A stretch of DNA of 64,000 nucleotides from Sphagnum magellanicum (GCA_021904315.1 CM038924.1:930001-994000), one strand, 5' to 3'; numbered from the stretch's first letter, positions 35,640-47,872 are shown. The notes: a model not told the origin generated them from the sequence alone. Numbers and translations: made by a program.

Positions 35640-37340
35640 AATTCTTACTCAGAGCTCCACCAGTCTATGGAATGCAGGAATCTTTGGAATCACCAATTCA
35701 ACTAACATTTGTTTTGTAATGAGAAATTCCATGATTCTTTCTCCTTATGTATCATAGTTTCCACAAGGGCAAATTAGTGGGTTGTTGGCCCATGAAAATG
35801 CCAGCCAACCTCTTAAATATTTGCACAACTTACTCTTGGACTTGTGGAGCTGATTTTAGGTTTAAAACATGCACAAACAAATTTTGGAACTACGTTAAAT
35901 CAGAAGCTTTCATTAAAAGGGTATACACTGAATGTTTGAATCTTCCATTGCATTTAGAGTGCTTGATAATCCTACACACCCAAGGATGTAAATTTGTGCT
36001 CATCCAAGGAGCAGATTGAACTGCTGGTATCACCAATAACTTAACCTCTACAGGAGCAACCTTCATCCTGAATTGCAATGGAATCAAGCGAATTCAGATC
36101 CAGAACGAGTTTCCTCCACATGTAAAATGATAGCTCAAGAACATGAGGCATCGATTGTAGCCATGATATTTATTTCCTTCTTGCTTGCAATGCCAATAAC
36201 ATAGGCATTCAAGCAAAATGCAAGCAGGAAAGACTGAAGGTTTCTCTAACTATGTCACATTTGAAACATCAGGCCGACTGAGGGAATCATCCTGAACCCA
36301 AAATCCCAAGCCTGAAGAAGAAAATGAAGAAGAAGAAGAAGAAGCAAAAAGGTCAAAATGCTCATGCAGTTACAGCTGCTGACAAGAAATAAAAAAACCA
36401 GTGCAGTGCTCATGAATGATCCGCACTGTCTCTTCTGAATTTTTCTTCTGAAAGAAAGGTTTTGGCCAAAGTAGTTGCAAGGATAGTGTGGCTCAATCCT
36501 TGCAACTTCTGGCATCACGTCTGCAGACACCTCATGCACTTCCTTCAGATTCCCAACATTTTGCAGCACATGAAATGATGATGTCAAAACAAGCCTCATC
36601 AAGCAGCCACCCCATTTGTGCACAGAGCTCTCTAGCATGTTTCAGAAACAGAACCTGGACTCAATAAACATCAGGGATGCAACCACACGAGTTTTTCCTT
36701 CCACAGGGTTTTCAGAGCACTATTTGCATGATCACAAGATCAAATGCAAGCCTCCACCATCAGCTGCATCATCCAGCAAATTTGCTTTCTGCTATACCAT
36801 GAACAATCCTCAAGTTTTGTATCATGCATTTTGGGAATGTTCCCAAGTCACGGGTTTTCCCAAAGTAAAGCAAGAGTTGAACTTTATCATGAATCTAAAC
36901 ATATGTAGAGCATGAGGGGCCAAAAACATTAGGAGATTTCTGCGAGTGCTCTGCAACTAGATTTGTTATAATTGGGTTTGAGCTATTCGAGCACAGTTAA
37001 CTTAACAATGAGTTGAACCCAGCCCATCAACTTAACAGCCCATTAGTGCATCAGTTTTGTTTAAAAGATCAAAAATAAGGGAAGGTTATTCCTTTTTTTA
37101 ATTGATTTTTTTTTGAGTTAAAATATTTAAAAGAAATTTTCATTGTTAAAAAAACCTTTTATTCCACCCAACTTTTTTTCATGGCATGGAAAAAGAAGCT
37201 CAAAATGACTTCTTGAGGTGCCAAAATCAACAATACCAGTAAAACATAGTGAACCCTACATATAGGAAGGCACCATAATAAGTTTGTAGGAAGATAGTCA
37301 AGCCTGCAGTTTTGCCATATAGCAATGTTTCTTTTGTCAA
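35640..37340. other. Balanced-composition segment with unrecognised frames on both strands
   Basis: Composition is less AT-rich than the surroundings between about 35740 and 36930. The longest frame is on minus (36255-36638, 127 codons): hydrophilic at first, then a Leu-run hydrophobic stretch caused by a GAA-repeat (36310-36345). A 99-codon plus frame (36616-36915) overlaps its start. Neither shows a known motif, clear splice pattern or partner exon. This could be a non-coding transcript, a pseudogene or a short lineage-specific gene. Confidence 0.25.
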
Positions 37341-37349
37341 TTGTGTGAT

Positions 37350-37390
37350 GTAGCCAAAGTGGCGATGAAGATTTAGCAGAATTTGGCTAC
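37350..37390 (+). repeat. Fold-back family copy 1
   Basis: GTAGCCAAAGTGG opens and ATTTGGCTAC closes a 41-bp core with GTAGCCAAA/TTTGGCTAC inverted ends. The preceding TTGTGTGAT is shared with other copies. Related copies are at 41620, 44123, 45402 and 45833. Confidence 0.6.
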
Positions 37391-38306
37391 AAAATAAATA
37401 TGAAAGTAATATTTTAAAAACATCCTTCTATATTTGTGGCTACGTATATATGTGAAACAATATATAAAAATCTGGCATATTTTTCTTGGTGGAATTTGGA
37501 CGAGAGTGAACCAGTACCCATCAGAGTACCATGAACAATGGATGATAAATGGTCAGGAACCAGTTTTCTGTTAGTTTCCAGTTCCCTAGCTAACCATGGT
37601 TATTACCTTGGTTGCCTTTTTTTTTATTACCTACCTACTAACAATTGGCAAGCAAGTTATCAATAGGTAGGTAGGTAATAAAAAACAGCCCTTAACTATA
37701 TATAAACCATGTAATTACCTAGTAGTCACTTATTTTCTCACATATCTACCTATACATAGGATTTTACTTCTGACATAAGGAGTTACCAAGGTGAAACCAG
37801 ATATTAACTGAGTTGAGATTCATCCACAACTGAGTAATAACGGGTATCCAATAGTGGATGGTGCACTGGTGGGTGGGTGCTGGATTACTACTACCTTACC
37901 CTAAGGTCAGTTTTGTCATTAAATAATCCTCCAAATAGTGAAATGAAATTTTGTGAAAAATATGAAGTTAACATGTTGAAAATCATCATAACTATCAGAA
38001 TAGGCTACATTCTGAATAATTTCACTATTCATATCACAATATTGTAGTAGATGGTGGAAAAAAAAAATTACAAATTCAAATTAAAAAAGAATTCATTTTT
38101 TGAAAAAAAAATAATTATTCGTTTTGTCAATGTGGAAGCTGACCCTAGGCTATGTTAGTTATGGCCCAGAATTTGTCAGTATCAACTATCAACACTAGCT
38201 TTTTTCATTACATGTTAAGTATCAAGCAACCTGTAGCTGTTTGTACAGGGGTTCAATGTTCTTAACATTAATTCATTGATTAGGGTTTTTCCAGTGAATC
38301 CCTTAT

Positions 38307-38509
38307 GGTGCATTCACACTTGATGTTGACTCAGTGTTAATTGAAAATCTAGGGGGCATCCTAGGTGGCACCCAATGCTAAATGGGTGTTAGCTTCATGT
38401 TAAGGGAATGTTAACTTAACATAAGATGCTCATGGTAATTAGGTGTAAATCCTAAATGACTAGCATGGTGTTAGGGGACTCAATACCCAACACCAAGTGT
38501 GAATGCACC
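38307..38509. mobile_element. MITE-like element, 203 bp, with 22-bp inverted ends
   Basis: The left end GGTGCATTCACACTTGATGTTG and right end CAACACCAAGTGTGAATGCACC are inverted repeats with one mismatch. TTA lies one base outside each end (38303-38305 and 38511-38513), compatible with a 3-bp target duplication. No coding capacity. Confidence 0.72.
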
Positions 38510-40195
38510 TTTAGCTTGCCAAGAGAAAGCACAAGTGTTGTGCATGTTTATGGTTTAGTATATGTAAGTGACATAATGCAATTCATTTACACTTTTGTGT
38601 ATTGTGTACGTGAAAGTGTATAAAGCTTGCTTGCATCTATATAAGTGTAAGTTTAAAACTATGTAAGTTCATATTAAGGTGTGAAGAATTGTGTAAGTGT
38701 AAACCATGTTTACATGGTTTTACATAATCAAGTAACTTTTAACTTTTAAGGAAGGGGATGCTCAAATTTTAGATTTTTTTCTTAATGATGGTCCATCTTT
38801 AAACAAAAATTTTAAAAAAGATTTGGGACTCAACACAACTAATTGAACTAATTAGTATAAATCACAATAAGTATTCAAGCCTTTTTTTTTTTTTTCCCCG
38901 GTAAAAGCTTAGGTCAAAAATGGTTTGTGATGACAAATAATTTTTGAAATAAAAAAATAAACAACATTGGTTTGAACTTTGGACCTTTAAACTTGCATAA
39001 GCTACAATCATTTCTCAAAGGGTGAGTTAAAAAATACAATTAACTTTGATTGGCCAATGCTACAAGTTTATGGTCAAGTCCATTTTTCAACATGAAGTAT
39101 TTGGTAAGTGTTGGGCTTTAATTAACTTAACTTAGTTTTGGTTAATCTTAAATAGGCTAACTAAAAATGTTTTGAGGTTAACCTTAAGTCTAAGGGGGTA
39201 GGTTAAGGCATGTGACCTCATCCCAATAAGACTTGGGGTTGGGTGACCTGGTTAGAATAAAGGGGGAAATAGGTTGCCTGAATTAGTGTGGAAGTTGGTG
39301 GGCTAGATTAGGATAAGGTTGGGTTATTTTATCCTTGTTTGAAACTAGTTAAACCTGCTAGATAAAGAGGTATGGACAAGGGGATGCTTCCCAACAACTT
39401 TTAGCAATTAGGGTTAGGGTAGAACAATAATAATGGTGTTTCCATGGAACTAAAAGGAAGAATTGTTGACCTACTTTTCTTCTTCCTAAATGATGAATGG
39501 GAGCTTGAAGGGGTGTGAGGAGAAAGGAGTGATGATGATGGTTGTAACAATGAAATGGGATATTGGCACATCATGAGAGGGCGAGGTAGGTGAAGGGGTG
39601 AAAAGGCTACAACATCATGAAGGAGCAAGCTTTTCAAAGGTAGTCAAATCAATAATCACCTTAGAGAATGAAAGCAAGATCATAAGTAAAGGTGTTGGTA
39701 GCTGTTCAAGTGGGGGAGCTTCATGAACATGGTGACTAAAGGCGAATGAGGAAAAGTCAAGGGTTAATGTAAGAAGAAAGGAGTAAAAAGGAGGAAAGAA
39801 CTAGAATGTTGGTTGTGAGACTTAGGAACAAAGGTAAAGGTTTACCCTCTTATGTAACAAGAGCAAAAAGAACTAAAACTTAGGCTGTCCAACAGAGATA
39901 GAATGAAAAGAAAATTGTTTTGGGGTGTGGTAGAAAGTTCAAAAAGTATAAGTAGTTGGGAGGTAGGATTGTAGTGGAGGAAAATAATGTAAATACAATT
40001 TTAAGGTTTAATAAAGAGAAAGGAGACGAGGATTAAACCAAATTTGCATTGTAACCACTTCTTGGAGGCGTAACACTTTTTTTTTATAGAAAAGATTTGT
40101 TGTAATTCTAGTTTAATGGTGTTTGCATGAGACTAATTTAGTTTAAGGTTGTAGTTGATTAAATGCGGGGAGAAGGGAGTGGTAGAAAAAGGTCA
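38510..40195. other. Spacer without recognisable genes
   Basis: T-run near 38880-38895, GGTTAGG/GGGTGACC phrases around 39180-39330 and purine-rich AAAGGAG stretches at 39700-40020. Minus frames in the purine-rich part (for example 39401-39637) are composition artefacts. Confidence 0.45.
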
Positions 40196-40470
40196 GATAA
40201 TTGTTTGCAATAGACAAGAAAAAATGATATAACCAAGAAAGCAAGGAAAGAAATTTGTTAAAAGGAAAGGTAGGATAGCTATCTACAATAGATAAGGAGA
40301 AAAAATATAACCAAGAAAGCAAGGAAAAAAAGTTGTTAGAAGAAAAAATAAGATAACTATCTGCAATAAACAAGAGAAAATTAACCATGAAAACGAGAAA
40401 AAAATAATTGTTTGCAACATACAAGAAAAAAAGATATAACAAAAAAAAAGCAAGGAATAAAAGAATGGAA
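40196..40470. repeat. 78-bp tandem repeat
   Basis: GATAATTGTTTGCAATAGACAAG at 40196, GATAGCTATCTACAATAGATAAG at 40274 and GATAACTATCTGCAATAAACAAG at 40352 mark an exact 78-bp period. A shortened fourth copy starts near 40404. Because 78 is 26 codons, the minus strand stays open with a 26-residue Phe/Leu-rich repeat (frame 40143-40520). I regard it as non-coding. Confidence 0.85.
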
Positions 40471-41027
40471 GTTGGGTAATAAGTTGCAACTCCCCCCTTA
40501 TATGATCTCCAGATCTCCAAAGGGGGAAGGGGGAGTGACCTAGGTCAAGATGTTAAAGATGCGCTAAAATTATGCTTAACAATACCCCAAACTCTATGTG
40601 TGTATGACCATGAATCCCCATAGCTCACAATTTGAGCTCATAATTGACAGTTGTGAGAATCTTGATGACCTAAATAGCTATTAGGTCACAAGTTATAAGC
40701 AAGACACCCAACCTTCATTTTTAATAGTGCCCTATTACTAGCAGGTATAGGTATTGTCATCAGCTCTCATTGGCCTTATTTTTCCATAATTATATTGCTT
40801 ATTGGATGAAAATATCATAATTGCTCTCTTCATGGATGAAAATAAGATTCATTTTGCATCCATTCAAATATTTCATTAATGACAAAAGTGACGATAGACA
40901 AGTACAGAATCAAAAATGCATAGAACCAAGAAAACGAACAACTGACATGTTGTCCGATTAACTTGGCATGGCAGGTCATCTCGATTCTCACCACAGTCAG
41001 TTCTGCCTTGTAACGGGGTTGAGGCCA

Positions 41028-41372
41028 CTGGTTATAGGTAATAGCCTTGACCCTCCCACGCCTCAACTGGGTTTAGGGTTTAGGGTTTTCTTGGTAACCA
41101 TTGGCCTCCCTCCTTTCACCTAGTCCATAACTTATTTGCACTGGTTACAGGAAAAAGCCTTGACCCTCCCATGCCTTGGCTAGGATTTAGGGTTTAGGGT
41201 TTTCTTGGTAACCATTGGCCTCCCTCCCCTTACCTAGTCCATAACTTGTTTGCTCTGGTTACAGGAAATAGCCTTGACCCTCCCATGCCTCGGCTAGGAT
41301 TTAGGGTTTTCTTGGTAACCATTGGCCGCACCATTGGCGTCCTTCGGTTACCTAGTCCATAACTTATTTGCA
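41028..41372. repeat. Telomere-motif minisatellite, three copies of 113-114 bp
   Basis: GGTTAYAGGWAAWAGCCTTGACC begins at 41030, 41143 and 41257. Each unit carries TTTAGGGTTTAGGGTTTTC (the third has lost one TTTAGGG) and then CTTGGTAACCATTGGCC and CCTAGTCCATAACTT. The third copy has a small insertion repeating CCATTGGC. TTTAGGG is the common plant telomere repeat, here interstitial and embedded in a longer unit. Confidence 0.92.
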
Positions 41373-41619
41373 GTTTGGTACTACATAGGTCTCTTGAAAA
41401 TGGGTGTCAAGCATTCGCTTTGTACATAGTCCTCTTGCATTGGAAACCGAGGTGGAACAATTTGTAGGTGAGGACAATTCACAATCCTCACAATCTGAGT
41501 ACGGTTGGATATAGTTTCAGCCCTAACATATGAACTGAAAACAAGGAAGGTGATGGTTCATTTTCACTTCAGCACAACAAGCAATTTTTCTAAGGCATGA
41601 TGAGTTTGGTGAGTCTTGA

Positions 41620-41670
41620 GTAGCCAAATTTGGCTAAATTATTTTTGTGAATGATTGCCATTTTGGCTAC
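41620..41670 (-). repeat. Fold-back family copy 2
   Basis: GTAGCCAAATTTGGCTAAAT opens and CCATTTTGGCTAC closes the copy. It reads as the family core on the minus strand, with the shared TTTTGTAGTGTAGCC shoulder at its right side. Confidence 0.6.
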
Positions 41671-41689
41671 ACTACAAAATTCTTAAAAT

Positions 41690-44117
41690 AAACCCTGATT
41701 CTGGCATTGTGGCCAGCTAATTTTTGAAAATATATGGTATTTACTGAAAATAATTTAATTATTGCTAGAATGGTAAAGGGTGGTGGTACTATGGTAGTAA
41801 CTCTGGATTCCCAAACAGAGGATAGTCCACACATAAGTATTTTACAAAAAAAATTGCAAGGTAATTTGAGGGTCAGAGGACCAAATATTTTTTGGTTGAG
41901 CCCATTGTAGTATACACGTAAGTACTCAGACAACAGGCTATAAAGTTAAGCTCTGTTTCCAATGTTTGCACTCAAAAGCCCAGTTTCCCAATCCTGTACT
42001 TGGATCCACTGAAAATAATGAGCCTTTTGGGAATCTGAAGTGGGTTCTTGCAGGGAACAAATTTCAACATCTATTTCACCCACTAAAAAACATAGAAAAT
42101 AATTTTTTTAAAATAAAATAAATACTTTGTGGTTCAAAATCCCCATTAAAAATATTAGTACTTACATTTTTCCATTGTGGATTGTTATTTTTAAATTTTA
42201 GAAGTCTTTTTTCTCAGGTTTTCTTAAATCTGTGTTTGCAATGGAGCTATTTGTAATGGAGCTATTAGCAAAGCTTCAACAAAGATTTCAGCCCATTTGA
42301 TAAACTAATATACCAAATGACCAATCTCATTGTAGCGGAGCAAAAATCGCCAAAATAATTCTCAACCTTATGAATTTTTCCAACACATTACTTGTAGTTG
42401 GTTGGCTGAGGTTTTTGTTGGATAAAATTTTCTGCTTATTTTCTCATGGGCTTTTAAATTCAACCCTTGAACCAGCAGTCTGAAATTGAGCCCCATGATA
42501 AATTAAAAAAACATGAATGGTTTATCATGGACTCAATAAACCCTAAACCCATAAGGTTTATGGGTTTAACCGTGCTGAATAAATCTCAATCTTGGTTCTT
42601 AAAACCTTGTTGTTCTTGAGTTATTGGAGTTGAAGAATGGGGTTTTTCACAGTGGCATTCAACATTACTGTAAGTATTTTACTCGACCTTGTGACCAATT
42701 TATTTATTTATTTATTTATTTATTTATTTTCACTATTTTACAATGCAACTCACAAGCTTTTTCTGTATTGAAATCATTCTGGCTGAAGATTGCGATATCA
42801 GTACATGAGAACTATGATAGTGACCAAATCCCAAATATTCGGCTCTGATATTCATGACCCAATCTCAGTGCACTTTGGGTACATGAGCAAAATGCCCTGC
42901 AACAATCAGAGTATGTTAAGGAGCCTATGTTATGGCCTCCACTCACACTATAATACACAGCACTTGTAAGGTACAAGTTAGAAAAACAAGCTTGTGATGA
43001 AGGTGAATTGGTATTGATGCCGCTTTGAAAGAGAAATGCTATATGATCTATTTGGACGTGTTCATAGTGTGAATGTTTTTTTGGGATGATGGGCCAATCA
43101 AAGAAGCCCATCACCAAAATTTCTTGAAAAATTCTCAATTTGAATGCAACCCCCACAACTAAATAACAATGGGTAGGATGGTAGTGAGCTACACCAATAT
43201 GCTTCTAAAGGCATTGGACCAAGAGTAAGAATTTTTTTTTGAAGTGCGAATCCTTTTGACCAAAAGCCATAAAATTGGCACTGATGTGTCTTAAGTCTTA
43301 CCTCAACTAATAAAATCTTGTCATATTTTTAGAGGAAATTTTTGAATGTGGGATTTATTGTGAGAAAAAATAGACAATTTTTGAGACATTCTTATTGTAC
43401 AACATATTTGAGCATGAGTCCAATTGTAGGGTTTTCAGTTGCTTCAAATTGGGCATATGTTAAGTGGGTTTTCTGTCAAGTATTTGAAGTCACCCTTGGC
43501 TTCTTTAACTTCATTTGAGAGAGCCTTCTTTTATCAATAAAAAATAAAATAAAGATACTTAGTGGTGAGGGAGAAATGTAGACCCAAGTGTAGACCCAAG
43601 TGTAGGAAAAAGAAATATTATAAACATGTCTTTAAAAAAATGCCAAAAATTTGCTGACAAATTACACAAGGGAGCAGCCAGGCAAAGCTATCCAAACTCA
43701 AAACACAACTCCAACCAGATTTACCTGGGCAACAGTGAGAGGCCCAGCAAGAGCAAATTTGGTATCCAAGGGGTGGGGGGGCCCCCTTCTGCTACCTCTC
43801 AGGTCATGATGGGAGGAGAGGTCCTGGAAGCCCTGCAAGAATCCCCAAGAGAAAAGACACACTTCAAAGCTAAAAGTATAAAGATGTCCTTGTAAGTATC
43901 TCCCAGTTAAGTACTGAACAAAGTCATACTATCTAGTGGTTTCAGAGAAGTGCTGCAAATAAGTACTCAAGGAAAGACAAAATAAAATAAAATGAAGTGC
44001 AACACAAACAATGCATTAAGTTTAGTCCATAAAAAATGGGCCCAGGTTTTTTTTTTCTATTTCATTTTATTTTTAATTATTATTTTTAATAAAAAAATTA
44101 GGCCCCATTCCAATTTT
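41690..44117. other. Spacer without recognisable genes
   Basis: AT-rich, with a (TTTA)n microsatellite of about eight units at 42698-42731. A 114-codon minus frame (42812-43156) and an 89-codon plus frame (43626-43895) show no known motif and no splice context, so I do not call them genes. Confidence 0.45.
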
Positions 44118-44122
44118 TTGAT

Positions 44123-44175
44123 GTAGCAACAACATTGGTGGGTTTTCACAAGAGGAATTAGCCAAATTTGGCTAC
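44123..44175 (+). repeat. Fold-back family copy 3
   Basis: GTAGCAACAACATTGG opens and GAATTAGCCAAATTTGGCTAC closes the core. It is preceded by TTTTTTGAT and has the ends of the family seen at 37350. Confidence 0.6.
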
Positions 44176-44670
44176 AGTTCAGACTGGAAAGTAGAAAAAC
44201 TTTAGAGTCCTGCTATATTTGGGTGACTTGCTCCAACATATTCTCTAAATCTGAAGATTTCAATTATTAGAAAAATCCTTGAAAACTGCCAAATTTGGCA
44301 CATTTATAATTTTTTTTGTCACAAAAAACTTTGTATGAATCTTGAAAGTGACGAGAATTTGCAAAAAAGAAATAACCAACTGATTGAGCCTTTTTTTTTC
44401 TTTTTTCTTTTTCCAAATTTTAGATTTGACGAATTTGGAATTTTTTTGCTGGAGGAAGCACATTTTACAGTGAAAGAAACATGTTTATTCCCAAAAAAAA
44501 AAAAAAAACCCCACAAAATAGAAAAAACTTGCCTCCAAAAAACAATAATCACTGATTGGGCATTGTTCAACATTGATAAGCTTTCTCAACCCTTGGTTCT
44601 ATGCTTCATGTAACCACTTGAATATTTGTAAATATATGCTTCCCAAAAAATATTATTTAAAAAAAAAGTG

Positions 44671-44671
<1 letters not shown>

Positions 44672-44718
<47 letters not shown>
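44672..44718. repeat. (TA)n microsatellite
   Basis: About 23 uninterrupted TA units. Confidence 0.95.
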
Positions 44719-44720
<2 letters not shown>

Positions 44721-45401
44721 CAAATATTTTGTAGAACTACTAATATCACAGACTTAAATGAAAATTAAATAAATTTTTAATCAAAAAATTGAATAAAATT
44801 TCATTTCTGGGATCCAGGAGGCTCAATTGGGTAGGATACCCAGTTTTTCAAAGAACAAAATTTTGTGAAAGGAAATAAAGAATCTCTTTGGAATATTCAA
44901 GCTTTGGACATGGAATCCTCAGTCGGAATTAACCAATTGTTCGACAAACATGTGTTGAAGCTGCCCTTGTAAAGGGTAATGAAGACACTGAACCCGGGCA
45001 GTGAGAATAGTAGTCAGAGGATGAAGTCCGGAACATTCTATTCTATGCGTTGAAGAAGAAAAGAAGGAGACCGACACACTTATTGCAACAACAACGGTCA
45101 CTTTGTGGGCCAACTTCGGAGAGTGTATGAATAAATAAATAAACTCTTTGTTAAGTGAAATTTTGCAGTCACAATAATGTTTTTTTTTTCTTGGCGAATT
45201 TTCAGGACTTGGCAAAAAAAAAAAAAAAACCCAGTGCAAATCATACAATACATTTTTGTGAAAAAAGTGTGCCAAAGTTGCCAGATTTTGAGAGAATGTT
45301 TTCTGAACTCGCCATATTTTTCAAAAATTGTCTAAATATGGTGATTTCAGTCTAAATAGTGAAATATAGCAAGATCATTAATTTTTCCTACTTTCCTCCA
45401 A

Positions 45402-45445
45402 ATTTGGCTAATTCCTTCTCTAGACGATTGCCAGTGTGCCTACAT
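45402..45445 (-). repeat. Fold-back family copy 4
   Basis: On the minus strand: TGATGTAGGCACACTGGCAATCG and then GAATTAGCCAAATT, matching the family core. A partial plus-strand piece (ATCCATAAGCAATTTAGCC) follows at 45488-45510. Confidence 0.55.
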
Positions 45446-45832
45446 CACAAAATTGAAAAAAAAAAGAAAAAAAAGCCCAGGTGACCCTCATCCATAAGCA
45501 ATTTAGCCAAATCTGGTTATAAACTAGATATGAAAGTCAAAAACTTTAAGCCCATTGTCCTTTTTTCTTAAAAAAAAACCCCTCTGCTACAACCTATTAT
45601 AGATATATGGAGATTTTCATTTTTAATAACCAGAAATCTGGAGAATTTGGCCCATTTTTTAATTTTTTAAATCCTTGAAATGGGTTCAAAATTTGCAAAA
45701 AAATTGCCAGGATTATCATTCTGGGTTACTCTGCAACAAACAACACAAATTTATTGAGTAAAAATTTGTTACAGAATACCAAGGTCAACAATGGGTCAGA
45801 GGCCCAGTGCCTTTTTTCTTCTATTTTGTAAT

Positions 45833-45882
45833 GTAGCTGAAGTGATGATCATCCATAAGATGATTAAAGAAAATCTGGCTAC
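45833..45882 (+). repeat. Fold-back family copy 5, followed by (AAT)n
   Basis: GTAGCTGAAGTGATGATC opens and AAATCTGGCTAC closes the core. An (AAT)n microsatellite (about 45886-45915) begins immediately after the terminal GGCTACA. Confidence 0.55.
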
Positions 45883-45883
45883 A

Positions 45884-45916
<33 letters not shown>

Positions 45917-46254
45917 GAAAAAGAAAAGAACCAAGCATCCTCCTATATTGTTTGGTACACCATACTGGAATATAATACAAAAAATCTCGCAAATTTTTTA
46001 TAATTTAAAAAAAAAGTTGGCAACTAGAAAACTAAGGAAATTTATTTTTTTCACCATTTTCTTCTTGCCACAAAAGGTTATCTTGTGGGCCATTGGGGTG
46101 CATGACCTCTACTTCAGTTCATATGAAACAAACATTAAAGCTCTGCTTATGTTGAAATTACACTATTATGACCACCATACCAGCTTAACAGAAAAATTAA
46201 TTGCTTGAAACGTATCTATGGAACTGGCCATGTGGAAATATATAATATACACCA

Positions 46255-46543
46255 TTACAACGGTTGGTTTTCTGATCCCATTCACGGATGAGTGCATTGA
46301 CACAAATATTAAACAAAGGCTTCTAAAGAGAGTTAAAATGGGTCGGTTTTGTGAACCCCTTTTGTGGATGAGTGGATTAGTTAGGCCAAATTTCTAACTA
46401 AGCCTTCCAGCAGAGGTTTAGGGCTTAGAGGTAAAATGGGTTAGTTTGATAATCCCATTTGTGGGTTGAGTGGATTAATTAAGCCAAATTTCTAACTAAG
46501 CCTTCAAATAGAGGTTTAAGGTTGAAGAGTAAAATGGGTTTGG
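46255..46543. repeat. 98-bp tandem repeat, about three copies
   Basis: AAAATGGGT occurs at 46335, 46433 and 46531, an exact 98-bp period. The unit carries TGGATGAGTGGATTA, GCCAAATTTCTAACTAAGCC and AGAGGTTTA. The first copy is the most diverged. Confidence 0.85.
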
Positions 46544-47099
46544 ACACTACTATCACATGTCATGAAAACCCTGGTTGTGTACATTTACTTTGTGACATGC
46601 TAAGTAGTCCTCAAAAGTATGATGTGGTATATTGGAATTGGTCATTGGATTCTTGTTTGGATTTATCAGATTATTTAAGATATATTTTTCTTTTGAATAT
46701 TTCATAATTAAATTTATTTCAAATTTATCCATATGCTACAATCATATTCCGTAAACATGGAGTCATTTACTTTTGCTTTTACTTACACCTAACAATGTAG
46801 TCAATTTATGACTTTGTAAATATTATGTTTATTATATGTACACACACATATGTTGTGATTAGCTAACTAGTTTTTGGTTTCTAAAAGTTTGATTTTTTTA
46901 GAAACATGTTTTTGTATTCTTGCTCTGTTTAATTTAGCTAAATTTTGTGGATTTAAGACTAATTGTAGGTAATCCGAACTCTTTTTTCTTAATATTGTTT
47001 TGTTTCGCATTGTCACCAACAAAATCCTAGCTAATTGGAGGATTTTTCAGGTGTATATGGGAATTATTTTGGACTTTCTAAAAAAAAATTGGTTCTTTC

Positions 47100-47400
47100 T
47101 TTGTCAAATCTAACTGATTCTGTTGATTACTGTTTCTATGACTCTTGTGGACATTTTGTGACAAATTCGAAGATTTAGAAATAATCCTAATGAAGATAAT
47201 AATAATAAATAATAATAATAATAATAATATTTTAGTTTTTGCCTTTTTCAAATCTAGCTGATTCTGCAGATTACTTTTCTCTGACTCCTGTGGACCTATT
47301 TGTGACAAATTTGAAGATTTAGAGAAATAAAAATAAACACCAACATTAGCATTAACATAACATAACATTGTGATTCTTTCTTTGTAAAAATCTACGTGAT
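47100..47400. repeat. 144-bp tandem repeat containing a (TAA)n tract
   Basis: TCAAATCTAACTGATTCTG at 47104 recurs as TCAAATCTAGCTGATTCTG at 47248, each followed by TCTGACTC, TGTGGAC, TTTGTGACAAATT and GAAGATTTAG. A third partial copy (TTTGTAAAAATCTACGTGA) begins near 47381. The (TAA)n tract lies between copies one and two (about 47200-47228). Confidence 0.8.
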
Positions 47401-47485
47401 TTTGTAGATTTCAACGAGCGCCTCCCCTCGCTCGCTCGCTCGCTCGCTTCTTCCCTCGATCTCAGCTCCCACACTTTCTGAATTT

Positions 47486-47514
47486 GTCGTCGTCGTCGTC
47501 GTCGTCGTCGTCGT
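47486..47514. repeat. (GTC)n microsatellite in the presumed 5' leader of the DUF688 gene
   Basis: Nine to ten CGT units, about 460 bp upstream of the chosen start codon, close to a (GCTC)n run at 47430-47447. Confidence 0.9.
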
Positions 47515-47872
47515 GGCTGGTCTCGCAATCCTCTTGGAAACTCCGTAGTAGCTCCGTTCGTAGAAACCGAGCTGCAGCTTTTACATGCAGCAGCCATGTC
47601 CATAATGCAACCCAAATTGGAGCTCCCAAAGCTGCAGCTCGCTGAAAGTTGGAGCTCGCTGCTTGCTGCATGGTTCTGGATCGGAACCTTTGTTGTTATT
47701 GTTGTTCTGGATTGAGAATTTTGAGGTCTATGTCCATTGTTTAGATGTTTTTGGAGCTTTCAGCTGGAGAGAGGTTTTTTGAGGAGAGGAAGTATTAGGA
47801 GAGAGAGAGAGCTTGAAAGAGCTAGCTACTAGTTTTTGAAGGTTGCTTGCGGATTTTTGTGTTTGGAGCTCA

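Noticed and set aside
36255-36915. Overlapping 127-codon minus and 99-codon plus frames, considered as a gene
   Set aside because: They overlap each other antisense, one gets its hydrophobic segment from a GAA repeat, and neither shows a family motif. Kept only as an unexplained balanced-composition segment.
43626-43895. 89-codon basic, Ser/Lys-rich plus frame
   Set aside because: Located in repeat-rich DNA, with no splice signals, homology or conserved motif visible.
44800-44860. tRNA-like string GGCTCAATTGGGTAGGATACCC
   Set aside because: No B box at tRNA spacing and no cloverleaf can be formed.
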